Shown: positions 1 to 6,784 of the stretch, piece after piece
Layout of the letters: the number at the start of each line of letters is the position of its first letter
How positions within the stretch are numbered: position 1 is the stretch's first letter
NCBI GenBank assembly: GCA_021798075.1
Contig: JAJZYO010000047.1
Coordinates: 1 to 10,406, forward strand
Reading direction: 5' to 3'
Length of the DNA: 10,406 bases
From: Actinomycetes bacterium
GTDB lineage: Bacteria > Actinomycetota > Acidimicrobiia > Acidimicrobiales > Palsa-688
Translations under genes and position numbers: made by a program
Notes under the pieces: generated by a model
Databases searched by the model: none
Seen by the model: only the letters and a program-made list of their open reading frames with translations
What the model was told of the DNA's origin: nothing

Positions 1-1
1 C

Positions 2-232
2 GGGCGTAAGGTCCCAGAGGATGTCGCGATCACCGGCTACGACAACTGGACCGTCTTTGCGCAGGAGACCGACCCCCTTTTGACGACGCTAGACATGGAC
101 CTCGAGCACTTGGGGGCGGCCGCGGTCAGCGACCTCTTCGCCATGATCGGTGGGCACCGAGTCGGCGGCGGCACTCGTCACCACGAAGGGACCCTGGTAA
201 TCAGGGGCTCAACCGACCCCCGCCTACCCTGA
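2..232 (+). CDS. LacI-family transcriptional regulator, C-terminal end (5' truncated)
   Basis: The reading frame is open from the window edge to a TGA at 230-232 and gives about 76 residues. These begin with VPEDVAITGYDNW, which matches the VPEDVAVVGFDN segment in the effector-binding (periplasmic-binding-protein-like) domain of LacI/GalR regulators. They continue with PLLTTLDMDLEHLGAAA and end with a GTLVIRGST segment, both typical of the last strand-helix elements of this family. The helix-turn-helix DNA-binding domain lies outside the window. The gene converges on the alpha-L-rhamnosidase gene with only 23 bp between the stop codons. LacI regulators often control neighbouring glycoside hydrolase genes, and a LacI-type palindrome lies upstream of the rhamnosidase start, so this protein is the natural candidate for its repressor. 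That link, and a rhamnose-type effector, are inferences. Family assignment is good; specificity is unknown. Confidence 0.88.
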   Translation, partial: GRKVPEDVAITGYDNWTVFAQETDPLLTTLDMDLEHLGAAAVSDLFAMIGGHRVGGGTRHHEGTLVIRGSTDPRLP

Positions 233-255
233 CTATAGGCGAGGGTTGAAGAGGT

Positions 256-2964
256 TCACGGGATCCGCCACACCACCTCGTGGTCGCCGGCCCCCACCAC
301 CTGCTCACCGAGCGGCGTGCCGTCGCCGGCGCTTGCTACCGCCGCGCCGACAACGTCGTCGACCGGTACGGCGCCGGCGACCGCGCACTCCATTCCCGGC
401 GGCACGCTGAGCCTGCCGACCACCGCGTGCTCTCCGTCCCATGCCCAACCGACCTCGAGATGGCCGGCCGGCGCCTCGAAGGCGAAGTGCACGTCGGCCA
501 CCTGGCGCGAGATGGCCGGCCGGAAGGCGGCCTTCGTCAAACCCGGCACGTCCGGCGCCGGCCGGAGCCCACAAACGCCTTCTACGAGCCAGAGGAGCAT
601 AGAAGACATGGCGTAGTGGTTGAACGAGTTCATGGTGGGGCACGCCGGCCACCCGTCCTTGTCCAGGCCGTCCCAGCGTTCCCAGACCGATGTGGCGCCC
701 ATTTTCACCATGAAGCCGAGCGACGGCGGCTCGGTGCGCAACAGCAGGTCGTAGGCGAGGCCGGGGTGGCCAGCCTTGTCCAAGGCGCTCAGCAAGAACG
801 CGCTCCCGGAAAAACCAGTCTCGAGGCGCTTACCGGCCGAAGTCACCAAGTCGGCCAGGCGCTGGCCCGCTTTGGCCGTCGTCGCGTCGTCGAGCATCTC
901 GAACACGAGTGGCAAGACGTAGCCGGTTTGGGTCTCCTCCCCGACGATCGGGGCGAAATGGCTCGCCGCAATGGAGGAACTGGCTTTCCTCTCGTCGGCC
1001 ACCCGGCCGGTGCGAGGATCGACGTACTGGCCGACAAAGGCGGCGCGCACCGCCTCCGAGCGCTCTCTCAGCCAGCTCTCGCCCTCTTTGTCGCCCAAGA
1101 GGTGAGCTACCTTCGCTCCGACAGAACTCGAACGGTAGAGCCAGCATGTCGAGAACAGGTCGTGCGAAGTGTCCGGCCCGGCCGGCACCCAGTCGCCGTA
1201 GTCGTTGCCGCGACCGTTGCGCCATATCCCGTCGGGGTTGGCGTCGTGGACGAGCCGCAGCCATTCGACCATGGCGGGGTACATGCGCTCGAGGGGCTCG
1301 CTGTTGCCGTACCTTTCGAACATCAACCAGGGTATGAGCACGCCTGCGTCCGCCCAAGCCGGCGCCCCGGCGAGAAATGACGGTCCGGGCCACATGGACG
1401 AGGGGCGCGGCGCGACGTCGGGGAAACCGCCGGCTGGCGTCCTGGCGTCCAAGATGTCGTCGAACCACTTGGACATGAAGGCTGATATGTCGTAGGTGTA
1501 AGCAGCGACGGGCGCGAACAAAAGGGCGTCTGCCATCCAGCCCATCCGCTCGTCCCGCTGGGGGCAGTCGGTCGGGACGTCGACGTAGTTGGCCCGCAGC
1601 GAACACACCATCAGTTCGTGCAGCTGCTCGAGCAAGCGCTCAGATGAGCTGAAATGACCGGTCCTCTCCATCTCACTCGAAATGGTGACCGCTTCTGCAC
1701 CGACGAGGCGCTCGGGGGACGAAAGCCCGTGCACCTCGGCGTACCTGTAGCCGCGGTAGGAAAAAGCCGGGACAAGAGTCTCCACCCCGCCGCCGGCGCA
1801 GGTGAAGCTGTCGGCACAACGAGCCCCGCGCAGATTGCCCCGGTAAAGCCTGCCAGTGGGCTCCAAAATCTCGCCATAGACGACATCGACCTGGCGGCCG
1901 GCGTCTTCGCGCACCTTCAACCTCAGGTAGCCCGTGTCGTTGGCACCGCTGTCCACCAAGACCGTGCCGTCGGCTTGGGCCGTAACCTTCGCCTTCGCGG
2001 TACCGACGGCGCGCAGCGGCCCGGCGCGGTGAGCGACGAGTTCGCCGGCGGTCCCGGTACCCACATCGACAGCGCTCCAGCGCAGGCTGGCCGTCTGCCC
2101 AAAAGGAAATGTGCGCCGGAGGTCCCACACCTCTCCGTCGTAGAGGTCGCTCGACTCGATGGCACTCGGCGCCCATTCCCAGCGCTCGTCGGTCGGGACG
2201 ACGCTGCGGCTGCCGTCGCCGGCCGTGAGCTCGAGCTGCACGAGCAACTCCGGCGTTCGTACCGGCTGGGACGAACCCGGTTCGGCGCGCGTCGCGATCC
2301 TGCCCGAGTACCAGCCTGGGGCGACGAGAGCGAGCAGGACGTTTTCTCCCAGTCGCAAATGGCTGCCGACATCGAGCGCCTCGTACTGCACTCGCCGGCG
2401 GTAATCGGTCCAGCCGGGCCGTAGGAGGGCGTCGCTCACACGCTCGCCGTTCAGGTAGAGCTCGTACACTCCGAGAGCGCTCGCGTAGAGCCGCGCCATG
2501 CCGGGCACAGCCTCGAGGTGGAAACAGCGGCGGAGGGCATAAGGGGCTCTATCTGGCGACCGCTGGGCGGCGTCGGGGCGGCGTACCCACGAGGCCGACC
2601 AATCCGAACGTTCGAGCAGCCCCATTTCCCAGAAAGCGGGGCCGCTCCACTCGCTCGCCTCGCCAGCCGGCGTCCGCGCCCGCACCGACCAAAACGTGCG
2701 CTCGCGCGAGGACGGCGCGCGGCCCGGCCACCGGGCGTTCAAGGCCGCGGACTCCACCCATTCGCTCTGCCACGCCCCCTCCGCTGAACCGAGCTCGCCG
2801 ACCGAAGCAGCGGCGCGCAGCTGGAACGCGGCCTGGCGGGCATCTCCTGCCGCCGGCGGGAGCCGCCACTGCAAGAACGGGCGCCTCGTGCCTATGCCGA
2901 GAGGGTCGGTCCGGAACTCACAGCGCAACCCTTCCGGGCGCCAAGGCAGTACTTGCTCGCTCAT
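256..2964 (-). CDS. Alpha-L-rhamnosidase, glycoside hydrolase family 78
   Basis: This 902-aa enzyme should hydrolyse terminal alpha-L-rhamnose from glycosides or polysaccharides by an inverting mechanism. The layout fits full-length GH78. An Ig/Fn3-like N-terminal domain spans about 1-115. A carbohydrate-binding-like domain at about 145-310 contains YELYLNGERV and GWTDYRRRVQYE. A concanavalin-like domain at about 320-430 contains FSYRGYRYAEV. The (alpha/alpha)6 barrel spans about 435-795, followed by a C-terminal beta domain. The barrel carries DCPQRDERMGW at 466-476 (Glu472 is the probable general acid) and WERWDG at 761-766 (Glu762 is the probable general base), followed by the conserved FNHYAMSS at 781-788. 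No signal peptide is visible, so it is probably cytoplasmic and works on imported rhamnosides. ATG 2964 is the family-like start; a GGGGA about 10 nt upstream is the likely ribosome binding site. No rhamnose isomerase, kinase or transporter gene lies in the window. Confidence 0.95.
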   Translation of the reverse strand: MSEQVLPWRPEGLRCEFRTDPLGIGTRRPFLQWRLPPAAGDARQAAFQLRAAASVGELGSAEGAWQSEWVESAALNARWPGRAPSSRERTFWSVRARTPAGEASEWSGPAFWEMGLLERSDWSASWVRRPDAAQRSPDRAPYALRRCFHLEAVPGMARLYASALGVYELYLNGERVSDALLRPGWTDYRRRVQYEALDVGSHLRLGENVLLALVAPGWYSGRIATRAEPGSSQPVRTPELLVQLELTAGDGSRSVVPTDERWEWAPSAIESSDLYDGEVWDLRRTFPFGQTASLRWSAVDVGTGTAGELVAHRAGPLRAVGTAKAKVTAQADGTVLVDSGANDTGYLRLKVREDAGRQVDVVYGEILEPTGRLYRGNLRGARCADSFTCAGGGVETLVPAFSYRGYRYAEVHGLSSPERLVGAEAVTISSEMERTGHFSSSERLLEQLHELMVCSLRANYVDVPTDCPQRDERMGWMADALLFAPVAAYTYDISAFMSKWFDDILDARTPAGGFPDVAPRPSSMWPGPSFLAGAPAWADAGVLIPWLMFERYGNSEPLERMYPAMVEWLRLVHDANPDGIWRNGRGNDYGDWVPAGPDTSHDLFSTCWLYRSSSVGAKVAHLLGDKEGESWLRERSEAVRAAFVGQYVDPRTGRVADERKASSSIAASHFAPIVGEETQTGYVLPLVFEMLDDATTAKAGQRLADLVTSAGKRLETGFSGSAFLLSALDKAGHPGLAYDLLLRTEPPSLGFMVKMGATSVWERWDGLDKDGWPACPTMNSFNHYAMSSMLLWLVEGVCGLRPAPDVPGLTKAAFRPAISRQVADVHFAFEAPAGHLEVGWAWDGEHAVVGRLSVPPGMECAVAGAVPVDDVVGAAVASAGDGTPLGEQVVGAGDHEVVWRIP

Positions 2965-2972
2965 TCGCGTCT

Positions 2973-2996
2973 ATTCCCCGCCCACGGGCAGGGAAT
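2973..2996. promoter_or_regulatory. Inverted repeat/hairpin in the rhamnosidase leader, covering the likely RBS
   Basis: ATTCCC (2973-2978) and GCCC (2980-2983) pair with GGGC (2986-2989) and GGGAAT (2991-2996), with one C/A mismatch between the two blocks. On the transcribed (-) strand the GGGGA that serves as Shine-Dalgarno for ATG 2964 lies inside the proximal arm. The structure could hide the ribosome binding site in the mRNA, or the DNA palindrome could be a second protein-binding site. The pairing is seen directly; the function is inferred. Confidence 0.4.
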
Positions 2997-3022
2997 GCCC
3001 CCTTTCTGTGTCCCCGCAGATA

Positions 3023-3034
3023 TGAACCGTTTCA
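3023..3034. promoter_or_regulatory. Candidate LacI-family operator upstream of the rhamnosidase
   Basis: The 12-mer TGAACCGTTTCA is palindromic about a central CG at five of six base pairs, close to the classical LacI/GalR pattern TGAAAC-GTTTCA. It lies 58 bp upstream of the rhamnosidase ATG, where a repressor would block a promoter. On the (-) strand it sits between a TTGAAA and a TATCTG element, but these are not well spaced, so no exact promoter is called. The partial LacI-family gene at the left edge is the obvious candidate to bind it. Confidence 0.55.
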
Positions 3035-3058
3035 AGGCGGGATGGTACCGTCCCGGTT

Positions 3059-3091
3059 GGGTCGGTGTCAAGCGAGCTCGGGTTCCGACCC
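3059..3091 (-). terminator. Candidate stem-loop after the small membrane protein gene
   Basis: GGGTCGG (3059-3065) and CCGACCC (3085-3091) form a perfect 7-bp stem with a 19-nt loop. The stem begins 7 nt after the stop codon of the small membrane protein gene. No U-tract follows on the (-) strand, so it is only a weak terminator candidate. A second imperfect palindrome, GGGATGGTACCGTCCC, lies next to it at 3039-3054, upstream of the LacI-type operator. Confidence 0.3.
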
Positions 3092-3098
3092 GCCCGCC

Positions 3099-3323
3099 CT
3101 ACAGCACCCTGACCAGGACGACCGCCAACACTGCCAGCACGAGCCAGGCCGCCAGCATCCCCCACACCACATGGCGCAACCGGCGGACTCGCGGGGTGAG
3201 GTAGACCTCGTCGTCGGCACCCGCCGGCTGGGGGCCGGCCGGCACGGGCGCGCCACCCGTTTTTCGGCGCGGCCCTGCTCGACCGCCCTGATGTCGTGCC
3301 CCACCTTGCCGGCTCATGTGCAC
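3099..3323 (-). CDS. Small predicted single-span membrane protein
   Basis: This 74-codon ORF was not recognised as any named family. Its N-terminal part is polar, basic and Pro/Gly-rich. It is followed by an acidic patch (GADDEVYL), a basic cluster (PRVRRLRH), and a single strongly hydrophobic stretch of about 20 residues, WGMLAAWLVLAVLAVVLVRVL, that ends at the stop codon. Such a tail suggests a C-terminally anchored membrane protein with its basic side in the cytoplasm. The start is uncertain: GTG 3323, ATG 3317 and GTG 3245 are all in frame, none has a strong Shine-Dalgarno sequence, and the last would leave only 48 residues. It is transcribed divergently from the acetyltransferase gene and lies upstream of the rhamnosidase on the same strand. 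The basic-then-hydrophobic pattern argues for a real gene, but a chance ORF in GC-rich DNA cannot be excluded. Confidence 0.5.
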   Translation of the reverse strand: MHMSRQGGARHQGGRAGPRRKTGGAPVPAGPQPAGADDEVYLTPRVRRLRHVVWGMLAAWLVLAVLAVVLVRVL

Positions 3324-3449
3324 ATTGTGGCCCGCCGGCGAGGGGCAGGCACCACGCGACGTGACGCGAAGAGAGAGGGGGCCGGCGCGCTCCTGCGCCC
3401 GGTCACCGGCGGCTGTCGGCTCGCGCCACGGGCCTGGGAGACTGGAGAG

Positions 3450-3959
3450 ATGGACGTCGCCGCGAAGCTAGAGGTCTCAGCCGAACCAGCCGGCAGCAAC
3501 CTGGCCACGGGCCTGTTGTCGCAGTACTTCGAGGAGCTCCGCCAGCGCTTGCCCGGCGGGTTCGACCCGAGCCTGGCGCTCACCGTGCGCGATGACCAAC
3601 TCGTACACCCTAACGGCGCTTTCCTCGTCGCCCGGGTCGAGGGCCGCGCTGTCGGGTGCGGGGCGGTCCGCCGGCTCGACGCGCTCACGGCCGAGATAAA
3701 GCACATGTGGGTCGACCCTGCTGCGCGCGGCCACCGGGTCGGCAAGACCTTGCTCGCCTCGCTCGAGGATGCTGCCCGCCGGCTCGGGTGCACCACCGTG
3801 CGCCTGGACACTAGCTCCCACCTGGCCGAGGCGATCTCCCTCTACCGTTCGTCGGGCTACACAGAGACCGGCCCGTACAACGACAACCCCTACGCACGCC
3901 ACTGGTTCGAGAAGCACCTCGGTCCGGTGCCGGGGGCGCCCGAAAACCTACAAACGTGA
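3450..3959 (+). CDS. GNAT-family N-acetyltransferase
   Basis: This 169-aa protein is a typical single-domain GNAT enzyme, which would transfer acetyl from acetyl-CoA to an amine. The acetyl-CoA-binding motif A runs from MWVDP to RGHRVGKTLL (residues 86-102), with RGHRVG in the place of the usual R/Q-x-x-G-x-G/A loop. Motif B follows around EAISLYRSSGYTETGPYNDNPYARHWFEKHL (126-157, beginning here as EAISLYRSSGY), which includes the conserved Tyr of the family. The N-terminal 45 residues (FEELRQRLPGGFDP) resemble small GNATs annotated as acetyltransferases of unknown substrate. ATG 3450 was chosen because GGGAG (3436-3440) lies 9 nt upstream and homology-like sequence begins soon after; the frame is open further upstream, but that part looks non-coding. 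The gene converges on the MT-A70 methyltransferase gene. The substrate cannot be read from the sequence. Confidence 0.88.
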   Translation: MDVAAKLEVSAEPAGSNLATGLLSQYFEELRQRLPGGFDPSLALTVRDDQLVHPNGAFLVARVEGRAVGCGAVRRLDALTAEIKHMWVDPAARGHRVGKTLLASLEDAARRLGCTTVRLDTSSHLAEAISLYRSSGYTETGPYNDNPYARHWFEKHLGPVPGAPENLQT

Positions 3960-4016
3960 ACCCCGAAAGGGCACATTCACCAGATTTTGACCGGTTAAGT
4001 GGCACTTTTTCTGACG

Positions 4017-4053
4017 GATGTGGCTTCTGCCCAGCCACATCGGCCGGTTTTTT
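4017..4053 (+). terminator. Rho-independent-like terminator after the GNAT gene
   Basis: GATGTGGCT (4017-4025) pairs perfectly with AGCCACATC (4033-4041) around a 7-nt loop. A run of six T (4048-4053) follows after GGCCGG. It lies about 57 nt after the acetyltransferase stop, in the 175-bp gap between two convergent genes. The 6-nt spacer between stem and T-run is longer than usual. The rest of the gap is an AT-richer stretch (3975-4012) and a GC-rich stretch with repeated CCGGC words (4060-4134); no gene is seen there. Confidence 0.55.
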
Positions 4054-4134
4054 GAACACGCCGGGCCGGCGGCGCAGGCAGAGGACCACGCCCGGCCGGC
4101 GGGCGCACGCAGAGCCCGGCGGGCGGGCAAGCCG

Positions 4135-4749
4135 TCAGCGGTAACCCTTCCACTGGCGGCCGCGCGGCTCCACGTCCTCCGGCGCTTCCTTTCCCCAGGA
4201 CGCCCAACCGAGGTGGGGGTAACGGGCAAAGAGCTCCAGGTAGGGCCCAGGCGAGCAGGCCTCGATTATCCCGTAGAGCTCCTCGGGCTTACGGCTGTGC
4301 TCTCGCTTCCGGCTCGCTATGAGGTTGACCTGGCGCCGGCCCGGTGCGAGCGTACGCAGCTTGCCGCGCGTGCCGAAGAGGACCAGCTCGGTGACATTGC
4401 GGAAGTAAAAGCCCACTCCCCGGCCGTCGGAGCCGCCGTCCTTTCTCACCTTGTGCCACACCAGGTTGGCCTTGTAGGTGAACCCCCAGTTCTCCATCAC
4501 GGAAAGGCCTTCGGCGAGCAGTGCGTTCGGGACCCACAAGTAGCAGTGCGAGCGTTCGGCCACGACGTCGGCAACCGGTAAGGATGCGACGTCCTTCGCG
4601 TCCATGGTCTCGTAGCGAGAAAGTCGGCGGTGCTCGGGGGCCACCTTGCCGGTGCGGTTGGCGAATCGCCACGGGGGGTCGGCCAGGACCGTGCCGAACG
4701 GATCCTCCGCCCCGAGGTCCTCCAGGTTCAGCCGGCCGTCCCAACCCAT
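4135..4749 (-). CDS. MT-A70 family adenine N6-methyltransferase
   Basis: This 204-aa protein carries the catalytic DPPW motif (residues 24-27, in VLADPPWRF), the signature of MT-A70-type S-adenosylmethionine-dependent adenine N6-methyltransferases. Further family features are CYLWVPNALL (69-78), WGFTYKANLVWHK (88-100), GVGFYFRNVTELVLFGTRG (111-129), HSRKPEELY (151-159) and LELFAR (171-176). The length is normal for bacterial and phage members. The expected product is N6-methyladenine in DNA; the recognition sequence is unknown. No restriction endonuclease or specificity subunit is nearby, so it looks like an orphan enzyme. ATG 4749 gives the family-like N-terminus but has no visible Shine-Dalgarno sequence, and no other ATG, GTG or TTG occurs in frame between it and the stop of the upstream gene 85 nt away. 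It is the last gene of a leftward group after argJ and the unknown gene. Confidence 0.88.
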   Translation of the reverse strand: MGWDGRLNLEDLGAEDPFGTVLADPPWRFANRTGKVAPEHRRLSRYETMDAKDVASLPVADVVAERSHCYLWVPNALLAEGLSVMENWGFTYKANLVWHKVRKDGGSDGRGVGFYFRNVTELVLFGTRGKLRTLAPGRRQVNLIASRKREHSRKPEELYGIIEACSPGPYLELFARYPHLGWASWGKEAPEDVEPRGRQWKGYR

Positions 4750-4834
4750 GCTGGCCAGATCGTAGGTGGCGCCGGAGGCAGGTTGGTGGAAATCTAGGTG
4801 GAGGTGGCCTCGGCGGCCAGGGTCTCTAGTGGGG

Positions 4835-5581
4835 TCAAGAGCGCCAACCGAGGAGCTCGGCCACCGGGGGGCAGGTCGGGGAGGAAAAGATGTCAGCCGC
4901 GTCGGCAAGCCCATTCGGTCCGGCCAGCGCGGAGAAGCACTCGGGCGACAGCGTCTCCACGCCGCCAGCGCTTCGCGCCCGAATGAGCAGCTGTTGCCAC
5001 AAGGCCTCCGGCAAGACCGTGCCCCTCGGGACCACGGCCCAAACGGTCCTCTCCCGCCCGGCAAGCCCTGGCACCCGCCTGGCGGCCGCACCGTCGAGCA
5101 GAAGGGCGTCCGGCCCCGCCGCCAGGGCCGATACCACCACAACCGCCGGCCCCTGGCCCTGACGTTCCTGCCCACGGGAACTCCGGTCCCGCTCACGGTT
5201 CTTCTTGGGCGCGCCGCCTTCCCGGGCCCGCCGGCGCCGGAGCGCGCTCACCACTGCGTCCGCCGCTGGGCCGAGCACCGATACGCCGCCGCCGGCGGGG
5301 AGCGCCGCGGCTAAACGCTTGCCTGTCGGGTCCTCCAAGATCTCGTTGGCCGCCTCCCAGATCCCACCCACTGGCTCAGGGGCAGACAGGGCTCGCGCCG
5401 AGAGCCACCAGAGGCGCCCTGACGCCGGGAAGTACTCGATCAGGCGCCGGCAGGCATGGAGGAGCGTGGCCGGGCTCTCCTCTGCCAGTTCGGCGAGGAT
5501 CTGCGCTACCTCGGTCACGGGGAGGTCGTCCATGCTTTCCCATCCCCTTGCCACGTAACGCAGTTGTTCCAGAGGGTGCAC
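4835..5581 (-). CDS. Conserved-looking hypothetical protein with a Rossmann-like segment
   Basis: I cannot assign this 248-aa protein to a named family. Residues 1-70 look helical and include ACRRLIEYFPASGRLWW. Residues 90-117 read like a strand-turn-helix (GGVSVLGPAADAVVSALRRRR). Residues 118-146 form a highly charged, low-complexity linker (KKNRERDRSSRGQERQGQ). Alternating strands and helices follow (PAVVVVSALAAGPDALLLD, RTVWAVVPRG, LPEALWQQLL), ending near DIFSSPTCPPVAELLGW. The pattern loosely recalls eIF2B-like or other Rossmann-type folds, which is a guess. GTG 5581 is well supported: AGAGG (5589-5593 on the complementary strand) lies 7 nt upstream. The gene starts 12 nt after the argJ stop, with its ribosome binding site directly abutting that stop, so co-transcription and possibly translational coupling with argJ are likely. 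The charged linker suggests a lineage-specific insertion. Confidence 0.8.
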   Translation of the reverse strand: MHPLEQLRYVARGWESMDDLPVTEVAQILAELAEESPATLLHACRRLIEYFPASGRLWWLSARALSAPEPVGGIWEAANEILEDPTGKRLAAALPAGGGVSVLGPAADAVVSALRRRRAREGGAPKKNRERDRSSRGQERQGQGPAVVVVSALAAGPDALLLDGAAARRVPGLAGRERTVWAVVPRGTVLPEALWQQLLIRARSAGGVETLSPECFSALAGPNGLADAADIFSSPTCPPVAELLGWRS

Positions 5582-5593
5582 CGGGGTTCCTCT

Positions 5594-6784
5594 TCAGGTC
5601 GTGTAATAGGCGTTTATGTGAACGTACTCGGGGGACAGGTCACACCCCCACACCGTCACCTCCCCCGGGCCGTCCCCCAAGCGGACGCCGATTTCGACGG
5701 TGCTCTCCGCCATGAGCTGCGCCAGCCGGTCGAGGTCCCTGGCGGCCAGCTGGTGAGGGTAGACCTCGAGGCCCCCGAAGCTCACCCGCACCGACTCGGC
5801 GCTGATACCGGTCTCCTGCCAGCACTTGCCGATCGCCATCACGACCCGGCCCCAGTTGGGGTCGGCCCCGTGGACGGCGCACTTGACGAGGGGCGAACTG
5901 ACGATCGTCTTGGCGACCCGCTTCGCCTGGGCAGCATCAGCCGCCCCCGCCACCTGGACCTGGAGGACCTTGGTAGCACCCTCGCCGTCGGCGGCGAGCT
6001 GGACCGTGAGCGAGCGGCAGACGGCTAAAAGAGCGCCCTCGAGCTGGGCCGGCTCGACTTCCCCGGCCGCGCCGCTCGCCATGACGACCGCCGAGTCCGA
6101 AGTCGAGGTGTCGGTATCGATCGAGAGGCAATTGAACGTGGCATCGACGGCCCGCCTCCACATCGCATCGAGGTCGGGCGCCGGCACCTCGGCGTCGGTG
6201 AACACGTACGCAAGCAGCGTCGCCATATCGGGCTCGATCATCCCCGACCCCTTGGCCAGCCCCATGACCGTGGCCGAGCCGGCCGGCGCGCTGGCCAGTT
6301 TCGGCCGAGTGTCCGTCGTCATGATCGCCCTGGCTATCGCCTGGAAGTCCGCCACCTCGGGCATGGACAGGCTGGCGAAGTGCCCCCTTATCCGCTCCAT
6401 CGGGTAGCGCCGGCCGATCACCCCGGTCGAGCACACCACAACGTCGTCCCGGGCGCACCCGACTACCTTGGCCGTGAGCTCGGCCAGCTCCTCTGCGTCG
6501 CGCTCGCCCGGTGCCCCGGTGGCCACGTTGGCGTTCTTCGAGACCGTCACGAGGGCGCGGGCGGACCCGTCGGCCAGGTGGCGCCGGGAAAGGGTGACGC
6601 TCGGCCCGGCGAAGAGCGACTGCGTGAAGACCCCAGCCGCCACGCAGGGGCCCTCGCCCGCCACGATCGAAAGGTCGAGGCTCGAGTCCTTTATGCCGGC
6701 GTTGCCGGCATAAGTGACAAACCCCTTGGGGAGGCAGATGGCGTCACCGGTTGTGACATCTGGCAGCACTCGCATTGCCACCAT
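5594..6784 (-). CDS. argJ: ArgJ-family glutamate N-acetyltransferase / ornithine acetyltransferase (OAT2-like)
   Basis: This 396-aa protein belongs to the ornithine acetyltransferase family, N-terminal nucleophile enzymes that move acetyl between N-acetylornithine and glutamate, and in some members use acetyl-CoA. The self-cleavage site is present in GMIEPDMATLL (181-191): cleavage before Thr189 would give alpha and beta chains and expose the catalytic Thr. Other family motifs are STGVIGRRYPME (119-130), RAIMTTDTRPK (152-162), DTDTSTSD (223-230), GADPNWGRV (306-314) and the C-terminal YVHINAYYTT. Several of these, together with FAGPSV and SKNANVATG in place of the canonical NSGNANACTG, recall OAT2 (ORF6) of the Streptomyces clavuligerus clavulanic acid cluster more than housekeeping ArgJ. 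ATG 6784 has AAGG 7 nt upstream and gives a normal length; ATG 6775 is the alternative. No other arginine gene is in the window, so its role in arginine synthesis is not proven. Confidence 0.92.
   Translation of the reverse strand: MVAMRVLPDVTTGDAICLPKGFVTYAGNAGIKDSSLDLSIVAGEGPCVAAGVFTQSLFAGPSVTLSRRHLADGSARALVTVSKNANVATGAPGERDAEELAELTAKVVGCARDDVVVCSTGVIGRRYPMERIRGHFASLSMPEVADFQAIARAIMTTDTRPKLASAPAGSATVMGLAKGSGMIEPDMATLLAYVFTDAEVPAPDLDAMWRRAVDATFNCLSIDTDTSTSDSAVVMASGAAGEVEPAQLEGALLAVCRSLTVQLAADGEGATKVLQVQVAGAADAAQAKRVAKTIVSSPLVKCAVHGADPNWGRVVMAIGKCWQETGISAESVRVSFGGLEVYPHQLAARDLDRLAQLMAESTVEIGVRLGDGPGEVTVWGCDLSPEYVHINAYYTT

Noticed and set aside
280..1380. 366-aa rightward ORF inside the rhamnosidase gene
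   Set aside because: It is antisense to the conserved GH78 catalytic domain, has no recognisable motif, and is of the kind expected from third-position G/C bias.
3042..3449. N-terminal extension of the GNAT frame to 305 aa
   Set aside because: It overlaps the small membrane ORF antisense and is Arg/His-rich; ATG 3450 has a good Shine-Dalgarno and gives a standard GNAT.
4054..4134. GC-rich repeats of CCGGC words as a possible REP element
   Set aside because: The words are short, irregular and common throughout the window, so no defined repeat unit can be supported.
4750..5196. N-terminal extension of the MT-A70 frame to 353 aa
   Set aside because: It runs through the better-supported 248-aa gene in another frame and is Arg/Pro-rich without structure; family members begin close to the DPPW motif.
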